From Vibrio aquaticus (GTDB lineage: Bacteria; Pseudomonadota; Gammaproteobacteria; Enterobacterales; Vibrionaceae): a DNA stretch of 64,000 nucleotides. The notes under the pieces are model-generated. The model was given only the letters and a program-made list of their open reading frames with translations. It ran no database searches and was not told the origin of the DNA. The position numbers and the translations under genes are program-made. Positions 1 to 8,707 of this stretch are shown in pieces. The DNA lies in the NCBI RefSeq assembly GCF_003970385.1, contig NZ_RXZH01000007.1, positions 176,720 to 240,719 of the forward strand, written 5' to 3'. The number at the start of each line of letters is the position of its first letter. The stretch's first letter is position 1.

Positions 1-2
1 TA

Positions 3-437
3 ACCGATTACAGCCAAGAGAAATACGGCAAGACGATCAAAGCAGCGCGTAACACATACATTGACGGCCAAGTTCAGTTTGGCGATGACGGTGCAGTGAT
101 CACAGATAGCTACGGTTACATTAATGCAGTGGCGAAAGCACATCCAAACAGCTGGAGCTACTCATACAATGATGAAGTGGGCGCACTTGACCACCTACTG
201 ATGAGCCCAAGTTTAGAGAAGCACTTTGTTGATGCGACCGATTGGCACATCAACGGTGGCGAGTCGAAACTGTTTGATTACAACGAAGAGTACAAAGGCG
301 ACCTACCTAAGTACAACGACCACTTCCGTTCTTCGGACCACGATCCAGCCGTGTTAGAACTGAACATGGCAGGTTCATTTGGCTTTGGTGCGATGATGTC
401 TCTGTTTGGTTTAGCACTATGGCGTCGTAAAAAGTAA
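3..437 (+). CDS. Extracellular endonuclease/exonuclease (ExeM/NucH type), C-terminal part only
   Basis: The reading frame is open from the left edge of the window, so the gene is cut and only the last 144 residues are present. The SSDHDPAVLEL stretch near the end is the terminal His motif of the endonuclease/exonuclease/phosphatase fold, and GALDHLL fits the same fold. The final residues (GSFGFGAMM, a hydrophobic segment, then WRRKK) form a GlyGly-CTERM-like sorting tail. In that system a rhombosortase cleaves the tail of proteins exported by type II secretion. The family degrades extracellular DNA and works in nutrient uptake and biofilm turnover. The fold and tail are visible; the full domain order and signal peptide lie outside the window. 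A hairpin terminator follows. Confidence 0.85.
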   Translation, partial: TDYSQEKYGKTIKAARNTYIDGQVQFGDDGAVITDSYGYINAVAKAHPNSWSYSYNDEVGALDHLLMSPSLEKHFVDATDWHINGGESKLFDYNEEYKGDLPKYNDHFRSSDHDPAVLELNMAGSFGFGAMMSLFGLALWRRKK

Positions 438-462
438 TTTAGGCACCTAGATGTAAAGCAAT

Positions 463-490
463 AAGGCCAGTTTGTTCTGGCCTTAATTTT
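463..490 (+). terminator. Intrinsic terminator after the nuclease gene
   Basis: The 8-bp stem AAGGCCAG / CTGGCCTT closes a 6-base loop and is followed by AATTTT. It sits 25 bases after the nuclease stop codon and before pabA. Confidence 0.8.
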
Positions 491-572
491 ATCGTTTGCA
501 CTTGCCTTTCTTCGCTCATGCTGCACAATACCGCCCCTAACTACCCAATTTATCAATGCTGTTCGTTTCATC

Positions 573-1160
573 ATGTTACTGATTATCGATAACTACGACT
601 CTTTCACTTACAACCTTTACCAGTACTTTTGTGAACTGGGCGCAGAGGTGAGCGTGGTGCGTAATGATGAAATCACTCTAGAGCAGATTGAAGCGCTAAC
701 CCCAACCCATTTAGTGATTTCTCCTGGGCCATGCACCCCTAACGAAGCGGGGATCTCGCTGGCTGCAATTGAACACTTTGCGGGTAAGCTGCCTATTTTG
801 GGCGTGTGTTTAGGGCATCAAGCAATAGCACAAGTATTTGGTGGCGAGGTGGTTCGTGCAAGGCAAGTCATGCATGGGAAGACATCGCCAATTACTCATA
901 ATGACCGCAGTGTTTTTTCATGTTTGAATAATCCTCTGACCGTGACTCGTTACCACTCTTTGGTAGTGAAAAACGGCACATTACCCGATTGTTTTGAGTT
1001 AACCGCTTGGACGGAACTGGACGATGGCAGCATGGATGAGATCATGGGTTACCAGCATAAAACTTTACCGATCGATGCAGTTCAGTTTCATCCAGAGTCG
1101 ATTAAAACAGAGCAAGGGCATCAGATTCTCGCCAACTTTATCGCTCGAACGCCGCTTTAA
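573..1160 (+). CDS. pabA: Aminodeoxychorismate/anthranilate synthase glutaminase component
   Basis: This 195-residue class I glutamine amidotransferase supplies ammonia from glutamine to PabB for 4-amino-4-deoxychorismate (folate synthesis), or to an anthranilate synthase partner. The N-terminal NYDSFTYNL is the family signature. The nucleophile elbow is [11 protein letters not shown] with Cys near residue 79, and the His/Glu pair is in FHPESI near the C-terminus. The length matches stand-alone PabA. It is monocistronic here, with no trp genes nearby, which favours pabA over trpG, although the two cannot be separated by motif alone. The next gene is the ast transaminase, about 400 bases downstream. 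Confidence 0.88.
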   Translation: MLLIIDNYDSFTYNLYQYFCELGAEVSVVRNDEITLEQIEALTPTHLVISPGPCTPNEAGISLAAIEHFAGKLPILGVCLGHQAIAQVFGGEVVRARQVMHGKTSPITHNDRSVFSCLNNPLTVTRYHSLVVKNGTLPDCFELTAWTELDDGSMDEIMGYQHKTLPIDAVQFHPESIKTEQGHQILANFIARTPL

Positions 1161-1563
1161 AACACGCCACTTCATTGTCCAGTGTTCGGTTAAAGCCAGA
1201 CTTAGATCACTTTTCTTAACATTTCTTTCATAACTTTCGATGTGGATACTTTGTGAAAAAGTATGCGCAGAGTTTGTCACGCCTACCTCTCAGCCCTTAT
1301 CCCAACTAAGATTAACCATAGCTTATCTTTGCTATAAGAATATATTGCTTCATAAATGTGACTGGCTAATGCATAAATACTCAAGCTTAGTGATTATTAG
1401 ACTTCATAGTGGCAAGTAAAAAGAATAAACCACTATTGAAATGGTTAATTAAATGTAAATACAATGCCGATGTTGCTTAATAGCAAAACAAAATCTTATT
1501 TCATTGAATCGAAGTAAGGACACCATATTCGCTATGCATGCGGTATTTAAGAGGGAATGTGCA
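1161..1563. other. Long intergenic region upstream of the ast transaminase
   Basis: No credible gene lies in these 403 bases. They hold a perfect 7-bp inverted repeat (ATACTTT, 5-base loop, AAAGTAT) at 1246-1264, an ArgR-box-like sequence at 1370-1383, and another 7-bp inverted repeat (ATAGTGG at 1406-1412, CCACTAT at 1430-1436). The region becomes AT-rich toward the gene, which suggests a regulated promoter area for the ast operon. I could not pick a convincing -35/-10 pair. Confidence 0.5.
1370..1383 (+). promoter_or_regulatory. Possible ArgR operator upstream of astC/argD
   Basis: TGCATAAATACTCA matches 11 of 14 positions of the core TGAATAATTATTCA ARG box. ArgR boxes usually come in pairs about 21 bases apart, and I found no convincing partner, so this is only a candidate. 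The downstream gene makes an arginine-pathway transaminase, which makes ArgR control plausible. Confidence 0.35.
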
Positions 1564-2778
1564 ATGACTGTAGAAAACAAAGTAGAACGCGGCTTGTTTG
1601 ATGAGGTAATGGTACCTTGTTACAACCCAATGGAAATGATCCCAGTAAAAGGCGAGGGTGCTCGTGTTTGGGACCAGCAAGGTACAGAGTACATTGATTT
1701 TGCTGGTGGTATTGCCGTGAGCTGCCTTGGTCATTGTCACCCTGCAATGGTAAATGCGCTAACAGAGCAAGGTCAGAAAATCTGGCACCTAAGTAACGTA
1801 ATGACTAACGAACCAGCTTTGCGTTTAGCGAAAAAGCTCACTGACGTATGTTTCGCTGAGAAAGTGTTCTTTGCAAACTCAGGCGCAGAAGCGAATGAAG
1901 CGGCATTAAAGCTGGCTCGCCGTTACGCAGCTGACGAGTTTGGCCCTGAAAAATCAGAAATCATCGCCTTTAAACAAGGTTTCCACGGCCGTACTTTCTT
2001 TACCGTTACTGTCGGTGGCCAAGAGGCATACTCAGACGGTTTTGGTCCTAAGCCGGGTGACGTAACACACCTACCATACAACGATGTTGAAGCGCTAAAA
2101 GCACATATCTCTGATCGCACTTGTGCCATCATGATGGAGCCACTTCAAGGCGAAGGCGGCATCATTTCTCCAACTGACGAATTCGTACAGACTGTTCGTG
2201 AATTGTGTGACAAGCACAATGCGCTGCTTATCTTTGATGAAGTTCAAACAGGTAACGGTCGTACCGGTCACTTCTACGCATACCAAGGTCTTGGCGTAAC
2301 ACCAGACATTCTAAGCACGGCGAAATCTCTTGGCGGCGGTTTCCCTGTCGGTGCAATGCTAACGACAACTGAGCTTTCTAAACACCTAAAAGTCGGTACA
2401 CACGGTTCAACTTATGGCGGTAACCCACTTGCGTGTGCAGTTGCTGAAGCTGTGGTTGATGTTGTGAGCGCACCAGAAACACTCGCAGGTGTGGTTGAGC
2501 GTGAAGCGCTGTTCCGTGAAGGTTTAGCTAAACTTAACGACAAGTACAACATGTTTGCTGAAGTGCGTGGTAAAGGCCTACTGCTTGGCGCAGCACTGAA
2601 CGATGAGTGGCAAGGCCGAGCACGTGACGTACTGGTTGCTGCAGGCAAAGAAGGTCTAATGGTATTGGTTGCGGGCACAAACGTTGTTCGTTTCACACCA
2701 TCACTGGTGATTACTAAAGAAGAAATCGCAGAAGGTCTAGCGCGTCTAGATAAAGCTCTAGCAACGCTAGTTAAATAA
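1564..2778 (+). CDS. astC: Acetylornithine/succinylornithine aminotransferase
   Basis: This PLP-dependent class III aminotransferase has 404 residues and moves the amino group between acetyl- or succinyl-ornithine and 2-oxoglutarate. The PLP lysine is in [11 protein letters not shown], about residue 253. [15 protein letters not shown] is the cofactor-phosphate and substrate region, and [12 protein letters not shown] contains the PLP-pyridine aspartate. I chose the ATG at 1564 because GAGGGAA lies 6 bases upstream; in-frame starts further up (1504 TTG, 1534 ATG) lack a ribosome site. It leads astA and astD, so it serves arginine breakdown (astC). Many vibrios have one enzyme for both this and arginine synthesis, so argD is an equally valid name. 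Confidence 0.9.
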   Translation: MTVENKVERGLFDEVMVPCYNPMEMIPVKGEGARVWDQQGTEYIDFAGGIAVSCLGHCHPAMVNALTEQGQKIWHLSNVMTNEPALRLAKKLTDVCFAEKVFFANSGAEANEAALKLARRYAADEFGPEKSEIIAFKQGFHGRTFFTVTVGGQEAYSDGFGPKPGDVTHLPYNDVEALKAHISDRTCAIMMEPLQGEGGIISPTDEFVQTVRELCDKHNALLIFDEVQTGNGRTGHFYAYQGLGVTPDILSTAKSLGGGFPVGAMLTTTELSKHLKVGTHGSTYGGNPLACAVAEAVVDVVSAPETLAGVVEREALFREGLAKLNDKYNMFAEVRGKGLLLGAALNDEWQGRARDVLVAAGKEGLMVLVAGTNVVRFTPSLVITKEEIAEGLARLDKALATLVK

Positions 2779-2847
2779 GAAACATCTAGTCTAGTACTCA
2801 TATCGACATAAACAGTGTCAGCCTCAAGAGGAAGGCACGACCGAGTT

Positions 2848-2912
2848 GGGGATCTCTTGCATCGCGTTGAGAGATTCCCTATCACGTTCGTTCCTCACTG
2901 TAGGGAATGACG
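2848..2912. repeat. Vibrio-type intergenic palindromic repeat, copy 1
   Basis: The sequence holds a perfect inverted repeat, ATTCCCTA (2874-2881) with TAGGGAAT (2901-2908), and a second imperfect stem GGGATCTCT / AGAGATTCCC (2848-2856, 2870-2879). Its reverse complement aligns with the element at 24021-24061, starting CGTCATTCC and ending AGGGAATCTC. It lies between astC and astA and would be transcribed in the operon, so it may form a hairpin in that mRNA. Confidence 0.6.
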
Positions 2913-2975
2913 AAGTCAAAGTATAAACAGATAACTATTGAGTACTAGCGTTCACTGCATCAGGAGGGAGTATCG

Positions 2976-3995
2976 ATGCTGGTTGTTCGCCCTATCGCAA
3001 TGTCGGACTACGACGCGCTGCACACGTGTGCGGTTGAGTCGGGTCACGGATTCACATCTCTACCGGTTAACGAAGAATTGTTAACCAACCGAATTACTCA
3101 TTCAGAATACAGCTTTACTAAACCAGAGGTTACTGAGCCTGGTGATGAAGGCTACCTAATGGTTGGCTTTGATAGCGAAACTGGCGAAGTGGCTGGTTGT
3201 ACCGGTATCGAAGCGTCCATTGGTTGGGATGTGCCTTTTTACTCTTACCACATCAGCAAGGTTGTGCATTCATCGCCAAAGCTTGGTGTGAACAATGTGG
3301 TTAAGCTACTAACTTTCGGCAACAACTACACAGGTTGCAGTGAGATTTGTACGCTGTTCCTAAGACCATCATTCCGTGGCGGCTTGAACGGCCGTTTGAT
3401 GTCGAAATGTCGTTTCCTAATGATGGCGGAGCACCCGCATCGTTTCTCTGAAACTGTGTTTGCTGAAATGCGTGGTGTTTCTGACGATGAAGGTAACTCT
3501 CCATTCTGGCAATGGCTGCAAGAGCACTTCTTCTCAATTGATTTTACGATGGCCGATTACCTAACCGGTATTGGTAAGAAGGGCTTCATTGCAGATCTAA
3601 TGCCAAAGCTACCAATCTACATCAACTTACTGAGCAAAGAAGCGCAAGCGGTGATCGGTCAGGTCCATGACAACACCAAACCAGCCTTGCGCCTACTTGA
3701 GAAAGAAGGTTTCACTTGCCGTAACTACGTCGACATTTTCGATGGTGGCCCAACGGTTGAATGTGATGTGCGCAATATCGAGTCGGTACGTCACTCGATT
3801 CGTGCCAAAGTGACCATTGCTGAGCACTCGAGCTCGCAAGATTACTTAATCTCAAACACCTCATTTGAAGATTTCCGTGCGGCAGCAGCAAAAGCAGCGT
3901 ACGACCAAGCTTCTGAGTCGGTGATTCTGTCACCAGAAGTGGCAACCGCGCTCAAATTAAATGAAGGCGACTTCGTGCGCATGCTGGCTCAGTAA
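2976..3995 (+). CDS. astA: Arginine N-succinyltransferase
   Basis: This 339-residue enzyme transfers succinate from succinyl-CoA to the alpha-amino group of arginine, the first step of the AST pathway that releases nitrogen from arginine. The protein begins MLVVRPIAMSDYDAL as in the family and carries the conserved GCTGIEASIG and FLRPSFRGG segments of its GNAT-related fold. Its length agrees with AstA from other gammaproteobacteria. A strong ribosome site, AGGAGGG, lies 6 bases before the ATG. astD follows after 34 bases. No succinylarginine dihydrolase (astB) or succinylglutamate desuccinylase (astE) is in the window; they must be elsewhere if the pathway is complete. Confidence 0.93.
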   Translation: MLVVRPIAMSDYDALHTCAVESGHGFTSLPVNEELLTNRITHSEYSFTKPEVTEPGDEGYLMVGFDSETGEVAGCTGIEASIGWDVPFYSYHISKVVHSSPKLGVNNVVKLLTFGNNYTGCSEICTLFLRPSFRGGLNGRLMSKCRFLMMAEHPHRFSETVFAEMRGVSDDEGNSPFWQWLQEHFFSIDFTMADYLTGIGKKGFIADLMPKLPIYINLLSKEAQAVIGQVHDNTKPALRLLEKEGFTCRNYVDIFDGGPTVECDVRNIESVRHSIRAKVTIAEHSSSQDYLISNTSFEDFRAAAAKAAYDQASESVILSPEVATALKLNEGDFVRMLAQ

Positions 3996-4029
3996 GCTCG
4001 ATTAGAAGAATATTTTGAAGGAACAAGTT

Positions 4030-5487
4030 ATGACACATTGGATTGCCGGTGAGTGGGTAAAAGGTCAAGGTGAGGCAATGGACTCACAAAGCCCATACAA
4101 CAACGCAGTGATTTGGCAAGGCGAAAGCGCAACGCCGGCGCAAGTAAAGCAAGCAGTATCCGCTGCGCGCAGTGCATTCGTTGGCTGGAAAAAAATGAGT
4201 TTCGCTGAGCGTGAAGCTATTGTTCTGGCTTTCGCTGAAAAAGTGAAAGAGAACAGCGAACAAATCGCTGAGATCATCGCCAAGGAAACCGGTAAGCCGA
4301 TTTGGGAAACACGCACCGAAGCCGCAGCGATGGCAGGTAAGATTGCTATCTCGATTCGTGCTTATCATGACCGTACTGGTGAAGCGCAACGTGAAGCCGC
4401 GGGTAACCAAATTGTTCTTCGTCACCGCCCATTAGGTGTGATGGCCGTTTTTGGTCCTTACAATTTCCCAGGTCACTTACCAAATGGTCATATCGTACCT
4501 GCGCTATTGGCTGGTAACACGGTGGTATTCAAACCTTCAGAGCAAACGCCATTAACGGGTGAGTTTGCGATGAAGCTGTGGGATCAAGTGGGTCTTCCTA
4601 AAGGTGTAATCAACCTAGTGCAAGGTGCGAAAGAAACCGGTATTGCACTGGCTGATTCGAAAGGTCTTGATGGTGTGTTGTTTACTGGCAGTGCCAACAC
4701 CGGTCATATCCTACATAAACAGTTTGCAGGGCAGCCGGGTAAGATGCTGGCGCTAGAAATGGGTGGCAACAACCCTATGGTTATTTCTGATAACTACGGT
4801 GAGGTTGATGCGACGGTTTATACCATCATCCAATCGGCGTTCATCAGTGCCGGTCAACGCTGTACCTGTGCACGCCGTCTCTATGTTCCGTTAGGTGATA
4901 AGGGCGATCTACTGATCACTAAACTTGTGGAAGCAACCAACAAGATTCGAGTTGACCAGCCATTTGCAGAACCTGCGCCATTTATGGGCCCACAAATTTC
5001 GAAAGCAGCGGCTGACTTCATTTTGAATGCTCAAGCGAACCTGCAGCAGCTAGGTGGTGAAAGCTTGATTGAAGCAAAAGCGGGTCAAGCTGCGTTTGTT
5101 ACTCCGGGCATTATCGATGTTACAGCGATTACTGATCTGCCAGATGAAGAATACTTTGGTCCACTGCTGCAAGTCGTGCGTTACCAAGGTCTTGAGAAAG
5201 CAGTAGAGCTGGCTAATGACACACGCTTTGGCCTATCGGCGGGTTTAGTGTCTACCGATGACGGTGAGTGGGAATACTTTGTTGACCACATTCGAGCAGG
5301 TATCGTGAACCGTAACCGCCAGTTAACCGGCGCAAGTGGTGATGCGCCATTTGGTGGTCCTGGCGCTTCAGGTAACTTACGTCCAAGTGCGTACTATGCC
5401 GCTGATTACTGTGCTTATCCTATGGCATCAATGGAAGGCGGAGAAACGCTTCTTCCAGCAACATTGAGCCCAGGGCTAGAGCTGTAA
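4030..5487 (+). CDS. astD: Succinylglutamate-semialdehyde dehydrogenase
   Basis: This 485-residue NAD-dependent aldehyde dehydrogenase oxidises N-succinylglutamate semialdehyde to N-succinylglutamate, the fourth AST step. [14 protein letters not shown] and FKPSEQTP form the cofactor site, LEMGGNNP carries the general-base glutamate, and [10 protein letters not shown] holds the catalytic cysteine. I chose the ATG at 4030, preceded by AAGGAAC, over the TTG five codons upstream; the protein then begins MTHWIAGEW as usual for AstD. The stop codon is the first base triplet of a 15-bp tandem repeat. The stoichiometric partner astA lies just upstream, and astC supplies its substrate. Confidence 0.93.
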   Translation: MTHWIAGEWVKGQGEAMDSQSPYNNAVIWQGESATPAQVKQAVSAARSAFVGWKKMSFAEREAIVLAFAEKVKENSEQIAEIIAKETGKPIWETRTEAAAMAGKIAISIRAYHDRTGEAQREAAGNQIVLRHRPLGVMAVFGPYNFPGHLPNGHIVPALLAGNTVVFKPSEQTPLTGEFAMKLWDQVGLPKGVINLVQGAKETGIALADSKGLDGVLFTGSANTGHILHKQFAGQPGKMLALEMGGNNPMVISDNYGEVDATVYTIIQSAFISAGQRCTCARRLYVPLGDKGDLLITKLVEATNKIRVDQPFAEPAPFMGPQISKAAADFILNAQANLQQLGGESLIEAKAGQAAFVTPGIIDVTAITDLPDEEYFGPLLQVVRYQGLEKAVELANDTRFGLSAGLVSTDDGEWEYFVDHIRAGIVNRNRQLTGASGDAPFGGPGASGNLRPSAYYAADYCAYPMASMEGGETLLPATLSPGLEL

Positions 5488-5573
5488 AACATTGACTGTA
5501 AAAACATTAGCTCTAAAAACAATAGCTCTAAAAACAATAGCTCTAAAAACAATAGCTCTAAAAACATTAGGTC
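5485..5573 (+). repeat. 15-bp tandem repeat beginning in the astD stop codon
   Basis: Unit TAAAAACAATAGCTC is present in three exact copies (5514-5558), flanked by one-mismatch TAAAAACATTAGCTC at 5499-5513 and a variant ending AGGTC at 5559-5573. A degenerate 14-base unit at 5485-5498 starts with the astD stop TAA. Units are head to tail without spacers, so this is not CRISPR-like. Slipped-strand copying of the gene's end is the simplest origin. Confidence 0.9.
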
Positions 5574-5603
5574 AAAGAACCTAAGTTAGGGGATTCCCTT
5601 CTT

Positions 5604-5625
5604 CCTCCCCGAGCCGGGAGGTTTT
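5604..5625 (+). terminator. Probable terminator of the ast operon
   Basis: CCTCCC pairs with GGGAGG over a 6-base loop and is followed by TTTT. The stem is GC-rich but the U-run is short. It lies about 120 bases after astD and before the DUF1338 gene, implying that the latter has its own promoter or is expressed by read-through. Confidence 0.55.
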
Positions 5626-5757
5626 AACGTCACAGGCTGAAGGCTATCACATTGACTATCTGGACAAGTCGATTTGGTAGCCTCCTTTATATCTCAATAA
5701 TAATTAAAGTAAAAAACCGAAACCAATAACGTAACCAACCCCATACAAGGAGGCGTT

Positions 5758-6549
5758 ATGACGCCAGATGTTCTATTCCAATCGTTATGGAATGACTATA
5801 TTCAACGCTTGTGTCCTTCTGCTGAAAAAGTGCATCACCTACTGCAAGAAGATGAGACTCTGATTAATGACCACATTGCTCTGCGCACCTTTAATGTTGA
5901 ACCATTAGGTATTGCAACCTTGGCTCAGCCTTTCTTAGATGCTGGCTATAAGCCATGCGGTGATTATGAATTTGAAAGCAAAAAGCTGGTGGCTAAGCAT
6001 TTTGAACATCCCGATCCAAAGCAACCGAAAGTGTTTATCAGTGAGCTTAAAGTCAATGAGTGTTCAGAAGCGCTTCAGGCGATCGTTACCAAGCTTGTGA
6101 AGCAATTGGACACCCATGATCTAAAAGGTCCTGAGTTCCTTTGGGGCGGCCGTTTATGGGAGTTGAGTTACGCAGATTTTCAGACGTTAGCGAAAGAGAG
6201 TGAGTACGCTTCTTGGTTGGCGGCACATGGTTACGGTGCTAACCACTTTACCGTAAGTGTTAATCAGCTGAACGCCTTTGATGAAGTGAAGGAGGTCAAC
6301 GACCACTTACGCCAATCTGGCTTTACCATTAATGAATCGGGCGGTGAAGTAAAAGGCTCGCCAGACGTTCTGTTAGAGCAATCCTCAACGATGGCCGACA
6401 AGGTCGCGGTTGAGTTTAGTGAAGGAACGGAGATGATTCCGGGTGGTTTCTATGAATTTGCTAAACGCTACCCAATGGCGAATGGTGAACTTTACCCAGG
6501 CTTTGTGGCAGCATCAGCAGATAAGATATTCGAAAGCACCAATGGCTAG
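5758..6549 (+). CDS. DUF1338 family protein, HglS-like Fe(II) dioxygenase fold
   Basis: The 263-residue product belongs to the DUF1338 family, whose characterised member HglS (YdcJ) is an iron-dependent 2-oxoadipate dioxygenase/decarboxylase that makes 2-hydroxyglutarate in lysine breakdown. Residues that fit the metal site are His39 in NDHIALRTF, the His of GANHFTVSV near residue 163, and a glutamate in the C-terminal region around PGGFYEFAKRY. HglS proteins are about 450 residues, so this is a short form and its substrate may differ. GGAGG lies 5 bases before the ATG. It follows astD by 270 bases, past a candidate terminator. The family is seen; the link to arginine or lysine breakdown is inference. 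Confidence 0.75.
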   Translation: MTPDVLFQSLWNDYIQRLCPSAEKVHHLLQEDETLINDHIALRTFNVEPLGIATLAQPFLDAGYKPCGDYEFESKKLVAKHFEHPDPKQPKVFISELKVNECSEALQAIVTKLVKQLDTHDLKGPEFLWGGRLWELSYADFQTLAKESEYASWLAAHGYGANHFTVSVNQLNAFDEVKEVNDHLRQSGFTINESGGEVKGSPDVLLEQSSTMADKVAVEFSEGTEMIPGGFYEFAKRYPMANGELYPGFVAASADKIFESTNG

Positions 6550-6570
6550 TGTCGTTCGATAGATAAAAAG

Positions 6571-6593
6571 AAAGCCACCCAATGGGTGGCTTT
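6571..6593. terminator. Bidirectional terminator between the DUF1338 gene and crp
   Basis: A perfect 10-bp stem, AAAGCCACCC / GGGTGGCTTT, with a 3-base loop separates two convergent genes. An A-run on the left gives the U-tract for the minus strand. Confidence 0.8.
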
Positions 6594-6620
6594 ACTGATT
6601 CTGTGGTTCGTTAATCGAGA

Positions 6621-7253
6621 TTAACGAGTACCGTATACCACGATAGTCTTACCGTGTGCAGAAATTAGGTTCTGCTCTTCTAGCATCTTCAGGATACGAC
6701 CAACGGTCTCACGTGAACAGCCAACAATCTGACCAATCTCTTGACGAGTGATCTTGATTTGCATGCCGTCTGGGTGAGTCATCGCATCAGGTTGTTTTGC
6801 TAGGTTTAGTAGCGTTTGAGCGATACGGCCAGTCACGTCTAGGAATGCTAGGTCACCCACTTTTTGGCTAGTCACTTGTAGGCGGCTTGCCATCTGCGAA
6901 GAAAGACGCATTAGGATGTCTGGGTTAACTTGAATTAGCTGACGGAACTTCTTGAAAGAGATTTCTGCTACTTCACAAGGAGACTTAGCACGAACCCAAG
7001 CAGTACGCTCTTGATCTTCTTCAAATAGACCAAGCTCACCAATAAAGTCACCTTGGTTTAGGTAAGAAAGGATCATTTCTTTACCTTCTTCGTCCTTGAT
7101 AAGAACCGCAACAGAGCCTTTAACGATGTAGTACAACGTTTCCGCTTTTTCACCAGCGTGAATTAGCGTGCTTTTTGATGGGTACTTATGAATATGACAG
7201 TGTGAAAGGAACCACTCTAATGTTGGATCGGTTTGAGGTTTACCTAGAACCAT
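6621..7253 (-). CDS. crp: cAMP receptor protein (global catabolite regulator)
   Basis: CRP binds cAMP and activates or represses hundreds of promoters. The 210-residue length equals that of E. coli CRP. The N-terminal cyclic-nucleotide domain has the phosphate-binding cassette [20 protein letters not shown] (residues about 70-90), and the C-terminal winged helix has the recognition helix [10 protein letters not shown], both essentially identical to the enterobacterial protein. GAGG lies upstream of the ATG on the minus strand. A CRP-site-like sequence about 190 bases upstream suggests autoregulation. prkB lies upstream on the same strand, as in E. coli. Confidence 0.98.
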   Translation of the reverse strand: MVLGKPQTDPTLEWFLSHCHIHKYPSKSTLIHAGEKAETLYYIVKGSVAVLIKDEEGKEMILSYLNQGDFIGELGLFEEDQERTAWVRAKSPCEVAEISFKKFRQLIQVNPDILMRLSSQMASRLQVTSQKVGDLAFLDVTGRIAQTLLNLAKQPDAMTHPDGMQIKITRQEIGQIVGCSRETVGRILKMLEEQNLISAHGKTIVVYGTR

Positions 7254-7445
7254 AATATCTCACTTCCTCTGCAGGGTACGCTTGCTGCTTTCCATATTTT
7301 AGCAAAGCCTTAAATTGGCTTACTAGGATAAGAGCACTTTACAAATGCTGCAAGCTATCTTGTGTTTCGATAAGAAATAGTATCCTTTTTCGAAAACGAT
7401 TTCTTGATTTTAATCGGGTCGTACGGCGTATTTACTACGCAAAAC

Positions 7446-7461
7446 TGTGCACATGATCACG
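7446..7461 (-). promoter_or_regulatory. Candidate CRP-binding site upstream of crp
   Basis: TGTGC-N6-TCACG matches 8 of 10 conserved positions of TGTGA-N6-TCACA. It lies about 190 bases upstream of the crp start codon in the crp-prkB gap, where autoregulatory sites occur in E. coli. Confidence 0.45.
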
Positions 7462-7494
7462 GTATGAAAAGTAATCGTGTTCTAGTCGTGAGTC

Positions 7495-8364
7495 TTAACC
7501 AATTTTGCCCGTTTCAATAAGCTGTTGAAGAATCGGACGTACAATCAATTCCATTGCAAAACTCATCTTGCCGCCAGGTACAACTAAAGTGTTGTGGCGC
7601 GACATAAACGAGCCATCAATCATCGCTAACAGGTAAGGAAAATCGACATTTTTGATGCCGCGTAGGCGAATCACAACAAAACTTTCATCAAGGCTTGGAA
7701 TACCTTTGGCGTTTAATGGGTTCGATGTATCCACCGTTGGGACACGCTGAAAGTTAATATGAGTACGAGAAAATTGCGGGGTGATGTAGTTGAGGTAGTC
7801 GTCCATTGAGCGAACGATCGAGTCCATTACTGCTTCACGTGAGTGGCCACGATCACGGGTATCGCGAACGAATTTCTGAATCCACTCTAAGTTTACAATC
7901 GGGACCATGCCAATCAGAAAATCGACATGCTGTGCCACATTCACATCGCCATCAACAACGCCGCCATGCAGTCCTTCATAGAACAGAACGTCTGAGTTTT
8001 CAGGTAAATCTTGCCAAGGAGTAAAAGTACCGGGCATTTGGTTGTAAGGGACGGCTTCATCAAAGGTATGAAGGTAGCTGCGAACTTGGCCTACGCCCTC
8101 ATGACCGTATTTACGAAAAAATTCAGCCAGTGCCGGGAAGTCATTAGCTTGTGGACCAAAGTAGCTAATGTGGCGGCCTTGCTCACGCGCTTTACGGATT
8201 TCTACGTCCATTTCTGGGCGAGTAAAGCGGTGGAAACTGTCCCCCTCAACCCATGCTGGTTTGACGTTCATCATGTTGAACATCTTGCGGAAAGCTTCTG
8301 AAGTGGTGGTGGTACCGGCGCCTGAAGAACCAGTCACGGCAATAATAGGGTGTTTTGCTGACAT
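7495..8364 (-). CDS. prkB: Phosphoribulokinase-like kinase
   Basis: The 289-residue protein is of the PRK/uridine-kinase P-loop superfamily, bacterial PrkB type. The Walker A motif GSSGAGTTTTS is at residues 12-22, with the substrate-binding histidine region EGDSFHRF following and FYEGLHGGV as the Walker-B-like segment. Ribulose 5-phosphate is the substrate of true phosphoribulokinases. This organism shows no sign of a Calvin cycle here, and the natural substrate of the crp-linked PrkB group is not firmly known. Its place beside crp and yheUT is conserved in enterobacteria and vibrios. Confidence 0.88.
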   Translation of the reverse strand: MSAKHPIIAVTGSSGAGTTTTSEAFRKMFNMMNVKPAWVEGDSFHRFTRPEMDVEIRKAREQGRHISYFGPQANDFPALAEFFRKYGHEGVGQVRSYLHTFDEAVPYNQMPGTFTPWQDLPENSDVLFYEGLHGGVVDGDVNVAQHVDFLIGMVPIVNLEWIQKFVRDTRDRGHSREAVMDSIVRSMDDYLNYITPQFSRTHINFQRVPTVDTSNPLNAKGIPSLDESFVVIRLRGIKNVDFPYLLAMIDGSFMSRHNTLVVPGGKMSFAMELIVRPILQQLIETGKIG

Positions 8365-8446
8365 GACAAACCTTGTCTGAGAATACGTTCCTGTAATCGA
8401 CGCCCACTATAGCATGCTTTGCTGGGGCGTCATCGTATGTGGTTCT

Positions 8447-8659
8447 CTAAAATCGATTTTTGAGTTGGATATCGACCGTTTCGTGCAACTCAGAGAAAAC
8501 CACGACTGCCTCACCAGATTCGAGCAGCTGTTTTATTTGGTCGATTTTGCTTTGTAGAGATCTTTCGACCGCGCCGTAATCGGTTCCCTCACGTAATACA
8601 AACTCTTTGATTAAGTTTTCTAACGTATCTGGGTCAATCTGTTGCCAAGGAACAATCAT
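8447..8659 (-). CDS. yheU: YheU/UPF0270 family small protein
   Basis: This 70-residue protein of unknown function begins [17 protein letters not shown] and contains [11 protein letters not shown], the hallmark of the UPF0270 family. It is acidic and soluble, with no membrane segment. It lies between prkB and yheT on the same strand, 48 bases from yheT, in the order seen in E. coli. Nothing in the sequence reveals its activity. Confidence 0.9.
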   Translation of the reverse strand: MIVPWQQIDPDTLENLIKEFVLREGTDYGAVERSLQSKIDQIKQLLESGEAVVVFSELHETVDIQLKNRF

Positions 8660-8707
8660 AAATACCTCAAAATTCTATGTTCGTTATCAAGACGGAATGG
8701 GAGAGTA

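Noticed and set aside
1564..2778. A choice of the earlier start codons at 1504 (TTG) or 1534 (ATG)
   Set aside because: Neither has a ribosome site. The ATG at 1564 has GAGGGAA upstream and gives the family N-terminus.
2412..2885. A 157-codon open frame on the minus strand opposite astC
   Set aside because: It is antisense to a well-supported aminotransferase gene, is Ser/Arg/Thr-rich as reversed coding sequence tends to be, and has no recognisable family motif.
5485..5573. A CRISPR-like array
   Set aside because: The units are 15 bp, contiguous and without unique spacers, and no cas gene is nearby.
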